The notes under the pieces are model-generated. The model was not told the DNA's origin. It did not search any database and worked only from the letters and a program-made list of their open reading frames with translations. A stretch of 64,000 bases of DNA, from the NCBI GenBank assembly GCA_022539475.1, contig VCMS01000017.1, forward strand, positions 239,641 through 303,640. The letters are read 5' to 3'. This DNA comes from Gracilaria domingensis. Its lineage: Eukaryota; Rhodophyta; Florideophyceae; Gracilariales; Gracilariaceae. Both the position numbers and the translations under genes were made by a program. Below, piece after piece: positions 1-10,261 of the stretch (its first letter is position 1; each line of letters starts with the position of its first letter).

Positions 1-142
1 TTACTTGGAAGGGTCGACCCGGTTCTTACACCCGCATTTGCCGTGTCGTACCTGTGGGAGCGCTCTACTGCTGTGCTCGCCTCTGAGAGAGGCGTCTGAA
101 CCGCCTTTGCCTGTCTTTCCCCATCGCTGGGTTTGCACAACA
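1..142 (+). repeat. 5' LTR, 3' end only
   Basis: These bases align with 11526-11669, the end of the downstream LTR, and both copies finish in TGCACAACA. The alignment needs several compensating one-base gaps in G, C and T runs plus one substitution. The 5' part of this LTR lies left of the window. Confidence 0.92.
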
Positions 143-866
143 ATTTGGTCTCCCGACTTGAAGGTGGCACGGTTGATCCCAGGTGCCAGGTGGGTTTTCT
201 GGATTTCAATTTTCCGTTTGCCGGTTTCGGTATCTGGTCGTGTAGCGAATAACTACACAGTTTTCTATGGAAGGTTTTGCCGACAGGACGTCGTGTTGGT
301 ACTGGCTTCTCATTTGGGTTGTTGTTTGGACTGACGGACTACGTGCACTACGCTAGTGTTCCAGGCTCAGTTGTGGTGATTCCCGCGGTACGGTTGTTGT
401 CCACCCGTTTGGTGGTCGTACTGTTCCCATCAATCTGGGTCGAATCAGCCTAAATTCCGTATACGGCAGATGTTTCCGTTGCGTACGGTTGGTTCGTGCT
501 CGATTTGCGTCTTGTCGTCACCGTGTGAGGACGCTACACTCATTCTGAAGGTGATCTGTTTGGCTTTTCCTGTTCTGTTTTTGGTTTGTATCTCGTCGTG
601 GTGACGATGGGGCGTCGGCAAGCGCTCGAGCCCTACGAAGTTCGCTCCGTTGCTCGGGCTTGCCCCACGTCTCTTCTGTATGTGTTCCTGAACCCCTGAC
701 AGGTGTGGATGGAAGGAAACCGGAAACCTCGGAAACAGCCTGACAAGTCGTCTGAGCGCTTGGGAGGGTCTTATACCCTTTTGCGAAGGATGCTCGCTCG
801 TAAAACGAGTTGGAAGACTCAAGTTGTGTGCTTGAGGCTCAGTACTGCTGTCATTGAGGAGTTCTC
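143..866 (+). other. Retrotransposon leader, no clear coding
   Basis: Region between the 5' LTR and the first gag-like reading. A TGG three bases after the LTR end (TGGTCTCCCGACTTG, from 146) sits where a tRNA primer-binding site is expected. I cannot match it to a tRNA 3' end, because its TTC-A motif is at the wrong distance from CCA. The longest open frames here are on the minus strand and look like noise. Confidence 0.4.
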
Positions 867-2667
867 ATGAAGCACTCGTTTCCGAGGTCGACACACTTCG
901 TTTGAAGGTTGACGCAGCCCTCAACGGAGTGTATCAGATGATCTACGTATTTTACGGAAGGATGTTAATGCCCTCTTGGAGGTTCTTCAAGATATCCCGG
1001 TTTCACCGAGGAGGTTAACACGAAGTTCATTCGGATCCTTGCCGTCTTGAGACGTTAGAGGCCACCATCCGTGAGGATGACGGCCCTGCTGCCGCCTCTG
1101 CGGGAGTGTCTCGTGGTACACGTGACCGGAAGTCCGGGAAGAGTCGCTCTAAGAAGAGGAATGTCGACGAGAATGACTCGGATTCGTCACAGTCTTCTGG
1201 TATTTCAAACCGCTCGGCGGGTTCCTTATCATCGAGCTCGTCAGTGACGGTGAACGTCGCGCTCGTTCTACGCGTTCGCGGAGTTCTACGTCCACCTATG
1301 GTGTTGTTGGTACCCGGAAACGGGGGCGAAAGCACTCAGGTTTGAGGGAACTGGAGCCGACGAATCCCTTGTTCAAAAGGTTGTTATCTTACCGGTATTA
1401 CCGTTTGGAAGATTCAAGTCTGAACCGGACGCCCCGTGGCACGGGTAAGGTGAAGGACTGCATCAAACGCATGTCCTTAACCTTTCGCAACCAGTTGTTC
1501 ACTGGGGAGGATCCCATTCTGGTGCTTGACTTTCTTTCACGCTTTGTAGCGGAAGCTGACATCCTCGGCATGAGTGAGGGGCAAGCTTATGTTGCCTTAC
1601 CGTATTTTCTACGTGGACTCGCTGAAGATCAGTATAACTCTGTAAGAGGTTCATCTCGCGCCTCTGAAGGAGGGGTCACCTGCTGGCCCGAAGCAGTGCA
1701 GTATTTGTTGCGCTCGTATGCGACAAATACCTCTATCGAGGAAGCAATCACCGCGTTGCGGGAGACGAAACAACGCCCGAAGGAGTCGGAAACCGAGTAC
1801 TCGGTACGCCTGAATAAGGCATTCCACCGTTGTGGCAATGTTTACTCCTCAAACGAGCGCTGCACGCTGTTTATCAACGGATTGAATCCGGCTATTCGCA
1901 CTCTGGTTGCCCAGCGACGGGAAGACCGGAAGAAGACTACCTATCTGGAGTTAGTGCAGTACGCGAAGGCGGAGGGAGACGCCTTGCGCGCACGCACCGG
2001 ATACCGGGTTTCAACCAAGGCGTTGCACCTCGAAGGAGGGTCGTCATCGGCTTCACTGCTACCGCAGGACTTTTCTGGCCACGATGTGGATAACTTACAT
2101 CTCGCACAGGTGGACCTGGATTCTATTCCGACTACGGAGTTGCCTTCTACTTCAGAAGCCTCGTCGAAGACGGAAGATGCGCTGCTTTACGCAGACCGTC
2201 CACGCGTTCGCGGTCCTCAAGTACCCTATTCAGGGAGTCGTTACCAGCGACCTGGTTGGGTAGACCCGCGAACGGTGAAGTTCCAAGACCCACGGAGTTC
2301 CGGAAGACCACCCCTGATCTGTTTCACGTGTTACAACCACGGGCATGCAGCTCCGAACTGCAACCTCTCGATGAGGGAAATGCCCACGGTTGTGGCGAAT
2401 TTTGAAGCGCTGACCCCCGCCGAACAGGCGTCAGTGCCGGTAACCGCATATCTGCGTGCGAAGGCTGAGTACCCCCGTAGGGTGTCTGCTGCAGAATTGG
2501 CTGCGTTACTGCACTCTGGTTCGACCCAGGTCAATGTTTCACCGGCTCAAGCCGTGGCGGCAACCGCTGTTGCGGGTAGTTCTGTCGCTGTTCCACAGGA
2601 ATCTGTGAAGATGCCTGCTGCACAGGACGCCGTTCCCGTTAGAACGGATGGAACTCAGTTAAACTGA
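867..2667 (+). pseudogene. gag of Ty3/gypsy element, N-terminal third frameshifted
   Basis: The open part runs from about 1243 to 2667 (a TTG-led frame from 1342, first ATG in frame near 1471). It has the alpha-helical capsid-like body typical of retrotransposon Gag, then a CX2CX4HX4C zinc knuckle (CFTCYNHGHAAPNC, about 2330-2371) that binds RNA, then an Ala/Val-rich tail. Upstream, coding-like peptides continue in other frames: a helical segment rich in Leu/Val near 870-940, an acidic/Ala segment near 1059-1105, and an Arg/Ser-rich segment at 1106-1245. The true Gag therefore probably starts near 870 and is broken by several small indels. pol follows after a stop at 2667. Confidence 0.8.
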
Positions 2668-2777
2668 GTACGGGAGTCTCCAATGGAGAGGCGCCCGAGT
2701 CGAGGTCTACGGCGCCCGAGGCGTCACCGCCTCGCTCCCAGGTCAAAATCCTTTCGAGGAAACAGACCGTCTTAGAC

Positions 2778-5700
2778 GTGGACTCTACCACCATCGGTGT
2801 GTTACGTCGCCCGTGGATACGGTTCAGGAACAACCGGATCCCGGATCGAGTCATGGTGCTGGCCAAGCGAAACTACAAGATATTTGCTGACCTTGGCCTA
2901 TCCACCCAGTATATGGTGCGTCATCTCTCTGTCTTGGATACAGGTGCTGGCCCCAACTTCATTGTTGAGTCGTTACTACCGCCGGAAGTCCGTTGTCGAA
3001 TCCGCTCTGGACCCGTCATGGACGTGGCAGATGCCAACAATAACCCGTTACAAACGGCTGGAATGGTTTCACTGATTGTCAGGATTGGTAACTGCATCGA
3101 GCAGGTAGAATTCATCGTCTGCAAGACGCTCGCTGCCCCTGTCATTCTAGGGTGTGACTTCTGCGACAGATATGTCGAAGCCATACGACCGCGTGCGCGT
3201 GAAGTGGAAATGGAAGATGGTTCGGTTGTACCGATTGTTCGTCGCTCATTACGCCGAGCGTCAGCTAAGCTGGTACCACTACCCGCTCCTCTACAGGATT
3301 CCTCACCTCCGAAGGAGTCGCCGAAGCTCCGCGTAGCGCGTGCAATTTCTATTCCGCCAGAATCCCAGGTTTGGGTTGATGTTACTGCCGCACCGCGTGG
3401 TTTGCGGGTTGTTCAACCATTGAACTCGTTATACGAGAAGTATCAGGTCGCGTTGGCGAACGGAGTTGTTCAAATCAACAGCGAACACCCCTTTCGGGTT
3501 ATGTTGGCCAACTTTGGCAAGAAGCCCCAGTATCTGGTGAAGAACCAAGTAATTGGTACTGTCTTACCGCACCCTACGGCGCTTATCCCTACAAAGGTGA
3601 CTGCCGCCGAGATGCTCGGGCTTGCTGAAGAACGCACTGGGGTGCTTCACCCTAAGGAGGGGGAGGGAGAATCGTCGCGCTCGTCTGCGTCGGACCCGTC
3701 CCAGACGGTTGAACACACGAATGACTCGGAAGCTAGGACCGTTCCTACGAGTTATGACAAGATTGACCCTATCAAGGAGTTAGAAGAATTGAATCTCGGT
3801 CATGTACCGGTTTCACACCGTGAGAAGTTGCGCAACATGTTGCGAGAGTTTACACCAATGTGGGATGGTTCCCTCGGAGAGGTTTCAACTACGGAACACC
3901 GGATTGACCTCCTGCCGGAGACCAAGCCGATTGCTCAGCACCCTTACAGGGCAGGCCCGAAAGCACGGGAAGAGGAAGAGTTTCAGATCAACAAAATGCT
4001 CCGCGCTGGCGTGATAGAACCGGCTCAGTCGCCGTGGGCATCTCCAGTTGTACTGGCTCCGAAACCCGACGGGTCCTGGCGCTTTTGTATCGACTATCGT
4101 CGCTTGAACGATGTCACCGTCAAAGACGTGTACCCCATACCTCGTATGGACGAGTATATCGACTCGCTTGGCGATGCTACTGTTTTCTCCACTTTGGATG
4201 CAAACTGGGGTTACTGGCAAGTACCAGTTAGACCGGAAGACCGTGACAAGACCGCGTTTACCTGTCATTCAGGACTATACCGCTTTAAGCGTATGCCGTT
4301 CGGGTTAACGAACGCCCCCGCTACGTTTCAGCGTGCTCTGGACATTTTGTTAGCTCGCTTCAAATGGCGGAGTTGCTTGGTATACCTCGATGACATCATC
4401 GTGTTTTCCAACAGTTTGGACGATCACCTCGAACATGTTCGGGAGATAATGACCGCTTTGCGGGATGCTGGAATTACTCTCAAATTGAGGAAGTGTGAGT
4501 TTTTCACTCACTCAGTGAAGTATCTGGGCCATGTCATACGTCCAGGACGGTTACTGATCGAGGAAGCTCGCGTGAAGTCCCTCAAAGAGGCGAAGCACCC
4601 CACTACACAGACAGAGCTACGCTCCTTTCTAGGGCTATGCAACGTTTATAGACGGTTCATTTCTCGCTTCGCGAAGATCGCGGGACCGCTCAACGAACTC
4701 CTGAAGAAGGGACAACCGCCCAAATTGGGACCACTTACCCCCACGCAAGTGGAGGCCTTCAACTCTCTTAAAGAGGCTGTTACCACGGCACCCGTGTTAG
4801 CGTTACCAAAGAACGGGTTGCCGTACACCGTGGATACGGATTCGAGCGATTACCAAATTGGCTGCGCTCTCTTTCAGACTACACCCGAAGGGGAACGCAA
4901 ACCAATTGGCTATTGGTCTCGTACACTCAACGTGCACGAGCGCAATTACTCGGTATCCGAGAAGGAGTGTCTCGCCATGGTATGGGCTTTGCAGACTCTA
5001 CGACCATATCTTATGGGTGTGCACTTTACCGTCAATACGGATCATTCCGCCTTGCGTTGGTTAATGTCAGTCACGGAGCCTTCCGGACGCTTAATGCGTT
5101 GGCGTCTTCGGCTTGCCGAGTTTGACTACGAGGTCACCTATAAGAAGGGTTGTTTAAACGCGCAAGCGGATGCTCTTTCACGTCTAGGAACTGAAGGTGA
5201 AGCTTTACCCCTCGATGACGAGGATGAAGATATCCCCTGTTTCCTCATGGAGGAGGGTGATGAAGACTACGACATCGTGTCGGACGACATCTGTGATGAT
5301 TTGCTCGTCGCAGACGGTGAAGACCCGGAATCCGGTACATTCGTCCCCATTACTCCAGAAGAGCTGGTGCGGGAACAGCAATCTGACCCGTTCTGTACGA
5401 GGATACGCTCCCAAATTAATGGTGGTGCTAACATCCCGTTCGGGGTCAACACACAAGGTTACCTCGTCAGAGTGGTTCGTTCTGCCCCACAGATTGTGGT
5501 TCCTCACTCCTTACAAACAAGGGTATTGCATCTCTCGCATCACTCGCGGATGGCTTCCCATCCGGGTGCTAAGCGGTTATACACGACACTGCGTCGGGAT
5601 TTCTACTGGCCCGCGTTAGCGTTGGACTGCTACACCACCGTGAAGGCGTGTACACATTGTGCTCGCGAGCGAGTTAAACAGCGTCGCCATGCGAAGAAAC

Positions 5701-5927
5701 TAACACTTTTCCCCGCAAGGGCGCCGTTGGAGTTTATTGCCATCGATATACTCGGTGAGTTCTTGCGTACTTCCCGAGGAAATCGGTTCTTACTCGTTAT
5801 TACGGATAGATTCAGTAAGCTAGTCCGGACAGTTCCGTTGAAGTCGATTACAGCACGCAGTGTTGCGGAGGCATTCGTTCGCCATTGGTTATGGTCTACG
5901 GTCCCCGGTCAATCTCCTCTCAGATAA
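2778..5927 (+). CDS. pol: Ty3/gypsy pol, first part: protease, reverse transcriptase, RNase H, integrase N-terminus
   Basis: About 1049 codons. Domains in order: aspartic protease with D-T-G near residue 54 (LDTGAGPNF); reverse transcriptase with the catalytic box YLDDIIVFS near residue 535; RNase H starting at DTDSSDYQIG near 685; an integrase HHCC zinc finger (two His near 918-922, CTHC near 959); and the first catalytic Asp of the integrase core (AIDILGE) near 989. The frame opens at a GTG and no ATG is near, so pol was probably made by frameshift or readthrough from gag. It ends early because of a one-base frame change near 5885-5895, after which integrase continues in another frame. Confidence 0.93.
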   Translation: MDSTTIGVLRRPWIRFRNNRIPDRVMVLAKRNYKIFADLGLSTQYMVRHLSVLDTGAGPNFIVESLLPPEVRCRIRSGPVMDVADANNNPLQTAGMVSLIVRIGNCIEQVEFIVCKTLAAPVILGCDFCDRYVEAIRPRAREVEMEDGSVVPIVRRSLRRASAKLVPLPAPLQDSSPPKESPKLRVARAISIPPESQVWVDVTAAPRGLRVVQPLNSLYEKYQVALANGVVQINSEHPFRVMLANFGKKPQYLVKNQVIGTVLPHPTALIPTKVTAAEMLGLAEERTGVLHPKEGEGESSRSSASDPSQTVEHTNDSEARTVPTSYDKIDPIKELEELNLGHVPVSHREKLRNMLREFTPMWDGSLGEVSTTEHRIDLLPETKPIAQHPYRAGPKAREEEEFQINKMLRAGVIEPAQSPWASPVVLAPKPDGSWRFCIDYRRLNDVTVKDVYPIPRMDEYIDSLGDATVFSTLDANWGYWQVPVRPEDRDKTAFTCHSGLYRFKRMPFGLTNAPATFQRALDILLARFKWRSCLVYLDDIIVFSNSLDDHLEHVREIMTALRDAGITLKLRKCEFFTHSVKYLGHVIRPGRLLIEEARVKSLKEAKHPTTQTELRSFLGLCNVYRRFISRFAKIAGPLNELLKKGQPPKLGPLTPTQVEAFNSLKEAVTTAPVLALPKNGLPYTVDTDSSDYQIGCALFQTTPEGERKPIGYWSRTLNVHERNYSVSEKECLAMVWALQTLRPYLMGVHFTVNTDHSALRWLMSVTEPSGRLMRWRLRLAEFDYEVTYKKGCLNAQADALSRLGTEGEALPLDDEDEDIPCFLMEEGDEDYDIVSDDICDDLLVADGEDPESGTFVPITPEELVREQQSDPFCTRIRSQINGGANIPFGVNTQGYLVRVVRSAPQIVVPHSLQTRVLHLSHHSRMASHPGAKRLYTTLRRDFYWPALALDCYTTVKACTHCARERVKQRRHAKKLTLFPARAPLEFIAIDILGEFLRTSRGNRFLLVITDRFSKLVRTVPLKSITARSVAEAFVRHWLWSTVPGQSPLR

Positions 5928-8196
5928 TGGTCCGCAGTTTACTGCACGTTTCTTCCAGGATGTCTGTCGGATACTCGACGTGAAGAATCTCTTCACGACG
6001 ACGTATCATCCCCAATGCAATGGGCAAGTCGAACGGTTTAACCGGACAATGCTCTCCGCGTTGCGGGCTTATACAGTTGAACACCCGAAAACTTGGGATC
6101 TCTACACGGATACCGTGACGTATGCGTATAATACGCAAGTTCACAGAGTAACTGGTTTATCGCCCTTTGAGCTCGTGCTCTCACGGACACCACCGCCAGT
6201 TGCGGTTGAACCATCAGCAAAGCTGGATACGTCACCGTCAATACGGGATCACTACTTGCAATGGAAGCAGTGGTTATCCGCAATGGTACCTGTCGCCAGG
6301 TCGTCAATGGCGAAAGCACAACACGCTTACAAGCGGAACTTTGATGCCCGGGTACGGAGACCACTACCGCCACTGAAAGTGGGAAACCTCGCCTTTGTCA
6401 GGAAGGAGTACTACAACCCTGAAAAGGAGCGGCGCCACAAGCTTTCACCCATCGCTGATGGTCCGTACCGCGTTGTCAGCGTGAACAAGGACACAGCCGT
6501 ACTGGAAGTTGGTGACGCTCATGAGCGTTTCTCCCGCGATCGCGTGGTAAGAGGTCCAACCGTTCACACGGAAGTACTTTCGGACACACAGCAGGAAGCT
6601 GGACAGACAGAGAACCGAGGAACCTCGTCGCAGAACACTACACCCACTGTGGGGCTCCGTCACCCAACACGGGGTCTCGCAGATGTACCGATTATATCGT
6701 CGCAAGCCGAGGTATCGGAACATACACCGCTGGTGAAATCGCGTTTCACAGCGTCTGTTACACCGTCAACTGACGTGATGACTGCTCCCCGTAACGCTCC
6801 ACCTAAGGAGGGGGAGGGGAATTCACGCGTTGTCGCGGAGAGTGAGTCACCGGTGTCGCTACCGTCGCAGCACCGTGATTCACGGGAAAGTAATGAAGCA
6901 GAGGCAGAGTCGCCTCAGGACACCGTCGAAGACGTAGTTGCTACGGACACCACTGTCAGTGGGAAGGATCACCCGCTGTCGCGTGTTGAAGTCGCGAAGG
7001 ACGCGCCGCAGTCGGCCGCTGTCGCGCAGAACTCTGCGGAGGATACACAACCTTCCACGAAGGATCGCGACCTTCAGGAAGGACACCGCACGCAACGAAC
7101 GGACTCAAGGTTGTCCCAGGATACTGGTATTGCTCACCCATCTGGGGAATTGTCACAGGAACACGCGCCCATCGTCGCACGGACGCAGGACGCGGAGCAT
7201 GCTCTCGTTCGCGAAGTTTCCACGGCAAGGCCGGAAGTTGATCAAGAACACCCGACTTCTCGGCAGAGCAAGGCTACAGCGAAGCTGGATACTGTATCAC
7301 GGAGTATTCCGGACGCGCAGTCGCCGCACTCCGCCGCTGACGACCGCCGCAAACCGCCTTCGCAGGCGCGCTGTAGGGTAGTCACGGCAGATCCCGGTAT
7401 CGTTGACACTGCAGAGCAGGAAGAAGAGAAGACGCTCGCTGAAGCGAAGATCAAGCACCCCGGTTCGGGTAATGGTAGTGTACCGTTGCACCCAGCTTTG
7501 GGGAAGTCGCAAGTCGCACGTCATGACGTTTCGATAAGTCATGACGGCGCACCGCTCGCTGGAGATACGGATTACAGCCCTGATTTAGGGAAAACGCACA
7601 CTGCATCTGCAGGAGCGCTTGCGCACCACAAATCTTGGGGTGCGCAGCGCGCGCCACACAATGGGCCAATCACAACTCGTGGCAGTGCCACCACCGCGAA
7701 ACGTCGCGTGTCGTCACGTGAACCGGCACGTGCCGTGGTGAACAATCCGCCTCCGCGTTCGCCTTCACCGTCAAGACGGGAACTGCCGCATGAACTAGCC
7801 GTTCGCGGACCCGCCGAAGCGGCGAAGCTGCTTGAGAAGACCCGGATTCCGGAAGCGACCACTCAGCGGAGGACACACTTACCGCCGAAGGCGTCAGGAG
7901 AAACTCACAGCACCGCTGGTGACTATGTAACGGCACCGCCGCGACACGCTGACGACCCTTCGCAGGAAGAGCTCGAGCGGGGAGTTTACTCGAAAGAGTT
8001 CGTTGTCGACCACATAGTGGGGCACAGTTGGAACCCGAAGGGGTATGTTCAGTACCAGGTACGCTGGTATGGCTATCCGCCGTCGCGGGACTCGGACGAA
8101 CCCGTGGAGCACCTACCCCGATCGAAGATCGTGCAGTACCACCGTCGTACTAACACGGCGTTGCCGGCTAATCTACATCAAGCGATGGTCGGTTAA
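5860..8196 (+). CDS. pol: Ty3/gypsy pol, second part: integrase core end, low-complexity linker, chromodomain
   Basis: Continues integrase in a different frame from the upstream ORF. The second catalytic Asp is in LLSDNGPQF and the Glu in NGQVERFNR, both within the first 65 codons, followed by the GPY-like tail (KLSPIADGPYRVV). A linker of about 480 residues rich in Ser, Thr, Ala, Glu and Gln follows. The C-terminus (about residues 706-765) is a chromodomain: FVVDHIVGH, then YQVRWYGYP, then EPVEHLP. Chromodomains of chromoviruses target insertion to modified histones. The linker is much longer than usual. The start given is only where the frame opens; the real protein would begin in the upstream ORF. 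Confidence 0.9.
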   Translation: MLRRHSFAIGYGLRSPVNLLSDNGPQFTARFFQDVCRILDVKNLFTTTYHPQCNGQVERFNRTMLSALRAYTVEHPKTWDLYTDTVTYAYNTQVHRVTGLSPFELVLSRTPPPVAVEPSAKLDTSPSIRDHYLQWKQWLSAMVPVARSSMAKAQHAYKRNFDARVRRPLPPLKVGNLAFVRKEYYNPEKERRHKLSPIADGPYRVVSVNKDTAVLEVGDAHERFSRDRVVRGPTVHTEVLSDTQQEAGQTENRGTSSQNTTPTVGLRHPTRGLADVPIISSQAEVSEHTPLVKSRFTASVTPSTDVMTAPRNAPPKEGEGNSRVVAESESPVSLPSQHRDSRESNEAEAESPQDTVEDVVATDTTVSGKDHPLSRVEVAKDAPQSAAVAQNSAEDTQPSTKDRDLQEGHRTQRTDSRLSQDTGIAHPSGELSQEHAPIVARTQDAEHALVREVSTARPEVDQEHPTSRQSKATAKLDTVSRSIPDAQSPHSAADDRRKPPSQARCRVVTADPGIVDTAEQEEEKTLAEAKIKHPGSGNGSVPLHPALGKSQVARHDVSISHDGAPLAGDTDYSPDLGKTHTASAGALAHHKSWGAQRAPHNGPITTRGSATTAKRRVSSREPARAVVNNPPPRSPSPSRRELPHELAVRGPAEAAKLLEKTRIPEATTQRRTHLPPKASGETHSTAGDYVTAPPRHADDPSQEELERGVYSKEFVVDHIVGHSWNPKGYVQYQVRWYGYPPSRDSDEPVEHLPRSKIVQYHRRTNTALPANLHQAMVG

Positions 8197-8391
8197 CACA
8201 CGTCGCTGGAGACGGAAGCTTATCGCGTACCGCGCACGAACGGTTCTACGAACCACAACACTCAATCGAGGAACGCTGCGACAACCTCCAGAGGAGTACT
8301 GTACCGCTACTCGCGTGGTGAGGAGACACTCTATTGAGAGGACAGTTGAAGTTCGAATAGTAACGCCCTCAGGAAGAGGAGAAGTTAAGAA

Positions 8392-8540
8392 GCACTCGCA
8401 AGAGGAAGAAGACTCTATGAAGAGGAAAAGGAAGCTCAGAAGAGGAAGAAGCACTCGCAAGAGGAAGAAGACTCTATGAAGAGGAAAAGGAAGCTCAGAA
8501 GAGAAGAAGCACTCGTAAGAGGAAGAAGCACTCGTAAGAG
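8392..8540 (+). repeat. Purine-rich tandem repeat, 59-bp unit
   Basis: GCACTCGCAAGAGGAAGAAG recurs at 8392 and 8451 (59-bp period). A third, shortened part follows with GCACTCGTAAGAGGAAGAA at about 8508 and 8527. Nearly all bases on the plus strand are purines. It lies between the pol stop and the antisense ORF. Confidence 0.75.
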
Positions 8541-8728
8541 GAAGATCACCCCGGAAGGGAGAAGTTAAGAAGTATACACCTTTGAAGAAGGGAAGAAGTC
8601 TTGAGATCAAGAGAAGTTCACAGTTTACTGGTCAATGTTACTATGTTGTGGCTCGCTAGTCGAGCACACAACGGCCAAGTTATTGGGTATCAGCTAGGAA
8701 GGACTCCCTAGAGGAGAAGCTGCACGAG

Positions 8729-10246
8729 TTACTCGGATTCCTGCTGGTCTCCAGCGTTCGCAAGCTGCGCAATTAGCGCGTCGCGCATCTGCGAGACGTC
8801 GCCAGATGTCGAGTCGGAGATACCAGCCTCGCTGAGGAATTGAGCTATCACGGCAGCCCGTGCTTCGTCGGTAAGTCCCGCGTTCGCGGCTTCGTTCGGC
8901 GTAGCCGACGCCGCCATCGCAGGCGAAGCAACATTCTCCGCTGGAGTCGGAACCGCCACAGGCGTAGGAACAGGAGCCACTACGGGCCCAGGAGCCGCTA
9001 GAGGCGCAGAGGGAACATTCACCGGAGTCGAGAAGATCGCGTCGACACCCGCTTGGGGACCTGGCACTGCTGAAGCAGATACTGCCCCCTCCACCGGAGC
9101 TGCTGCGAAGTTGTCATCGCCATAGTCGTCACCGTCATCGGGAGCGTCATCAACCATGACGTTTTGATCCCCGACAGGGTGAAAGAACTCATCAGTCATG
9201 ATGAAACCCGTTGGGTGCCCCGGAGGGATGACTCGCTCGGCATTCCGAAGAAGTTCCGCCTCGGCGTTGGTAATCGGCACCCGTGTCCAGGGGTCGTAGT
9301 AGATGTAATCACCCGACAGTGGGGACCTGCGACCCGGAGACCGGTCAATGGCAAGATCGCCTTCGTCGCGCGCGCTCTGCGAACGAGGAACCTGGTTCCA
9401 GTCGACTCCATCAATCACTCGCAAGAGGCACATGACTTCCGAGAAGTTTCCATTACCGCCAAGCGGGATAGTGAGATCCAAGGCTCGGATGAGTTGCCGC
9501 AAGCGCGGGGGAATGAACCACAGTCGATACTGGTCATATACCTCGTTGAGGAGATACACCGCTGTTCGCGCCGCCCACTCCGTGAGGACAACGCTCCACC
9601 ATCCCGTAAACGGGTTTGTCACGAGCCTACTACCCACATACGTGAGACAGGGGGGGAGTTCCACGTAACAGCCACGGCAGACCTCCACGGACGCCCACAC
9701 AAAGGGGAGAGGAACATATCTCCCACGCATGTGGCGCGGACGAATCCGGTTTGACTCCGTGTTTTGATACGGGATAAGGTAACCCCATCGGGAGCGGGCA
9801 CGTCGTTCGGGACGGATCATTGTTTGAAGGTAGTTGGACCGCGGTACGCGTGGGAGATATCGAAATTCTGCACGCAGAAGCGGACGGGTCCAGCACAGGA
9901 GATCCTGGTGAACGGGGACGTTCTGGTAACGCTCCACCACACCGGCGAGCCGGGCAAGATTCTCTCCATATTGGATTTCGCCGAGTGTTCGGAAGAAGGC
10001 CACGTCGAAACGGAAGTTCGCCGGAATCGGGCGCTCTGAGTACGTGCGAAACATGCGCATGTGCGCTACGCGAACCATGGCCGCTCGGGCGGAGTTGTGC
10101 GACTGACCACGATGGTGGACGAGCGCGTTGGTAGGCACGGTAATCCGGTAATGCCAGTCGAACGTCACCGTCATCCAGACGTGCACGCCTCCTGGGAGGT
10201 GACCACTGCCATCGGCATACGCCTCGACGAGGGAACGATTGGTCAC
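8729..10246 (-). CDS. Antisense ORF in gypsy element, main part (unknown protein)
   Basis: 505 codons on the strand opposite gag-pol, between pol and the 3' LTR. I do not recognise the family. The first 300 residues are rich in Arg, Trp and Tyr (for example GYLIPYQNTESN, TGWWSVVLTEWAARTAVYLL) and look like a folded domain. The rest is acidic, then Pro/Ala/Val-rich, ending in a short helical segment (ARAAVIAQFLSEAG). The frame continues upstream, beyond one TAG at 10262-10264, into the ORF at 10264-10774; the two are in the same frame. Together they would make about 680 residues. A frame this long in a 12-kb element suggests selection, but a shadow of an older gene cannot be excluded. Confidence 0.55.
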   Translation of the reverse strand: MTNRSLVEAYADGSGHLPGGVHVWMTVTFDWHYRITVPTNALVHHRGQSHNSARAAMVRVAHMRMFRTYSERPIPANFRFDVAFFRTLGEIQYGENLARLAGVVERYQNVPVHQDLLCWTRPLLRAEFRYLPRVPRSNYLQTMIRPERRARSRWGYLIPYQNTESNRIRPRHMRGRYVPLPFVWASVEVCRGCYVELPPCLTYVGSRLVTNPFTGWWSVVLTEWAARTAVYLLNEVYDQYRLWFIPPRLRQLIRALDLTIPLGGNGNFSEVMCLLRVIDGVDWNQVPRSQSARDEGDLAIDRSPGRRSPLSGDYIYYDPWTRVPITNAEAELLRNAERVIPPGHPTGFIMTDEFFHPVGDQNVMVDDAPDDGDDYGDDNFAAAPVEGAVSASAVPGPQAGVDAIFSTPVNVPSAPLAAPGPVVAPVPTPVAVPTPAENVASPAMAASATPNEAANAGLTDEARAAVIAQFLSEAGISDSTSGDVSQMRDALIAQLANAGDQQESE

Positions 10247-10261
10247 GCCTTGCGGATGAAA

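Noticed and set aside
143-170. TGGTCTCCCGACTTGAAGG as a standard tRNA 3'-end primer-binding site
   Set aside because: The T-loop-like TTC-A motif would sit 17 bases from the CCA end instead of 23, so it does not fit a tRNA; kept only as a weak possibility.
8385-8545. Purine-rich repeats as a CRISPR array
   Set aside because: Units are directly adjacent with no spacers, lie in a retrotransposon and the genome is eukaryotic.
9164-9754. 196-codon plus-strand ORF within the antisense ORF of the gypsy element
   Set aside because: Complementary-frame shadow with no domain and no continuity with pol.
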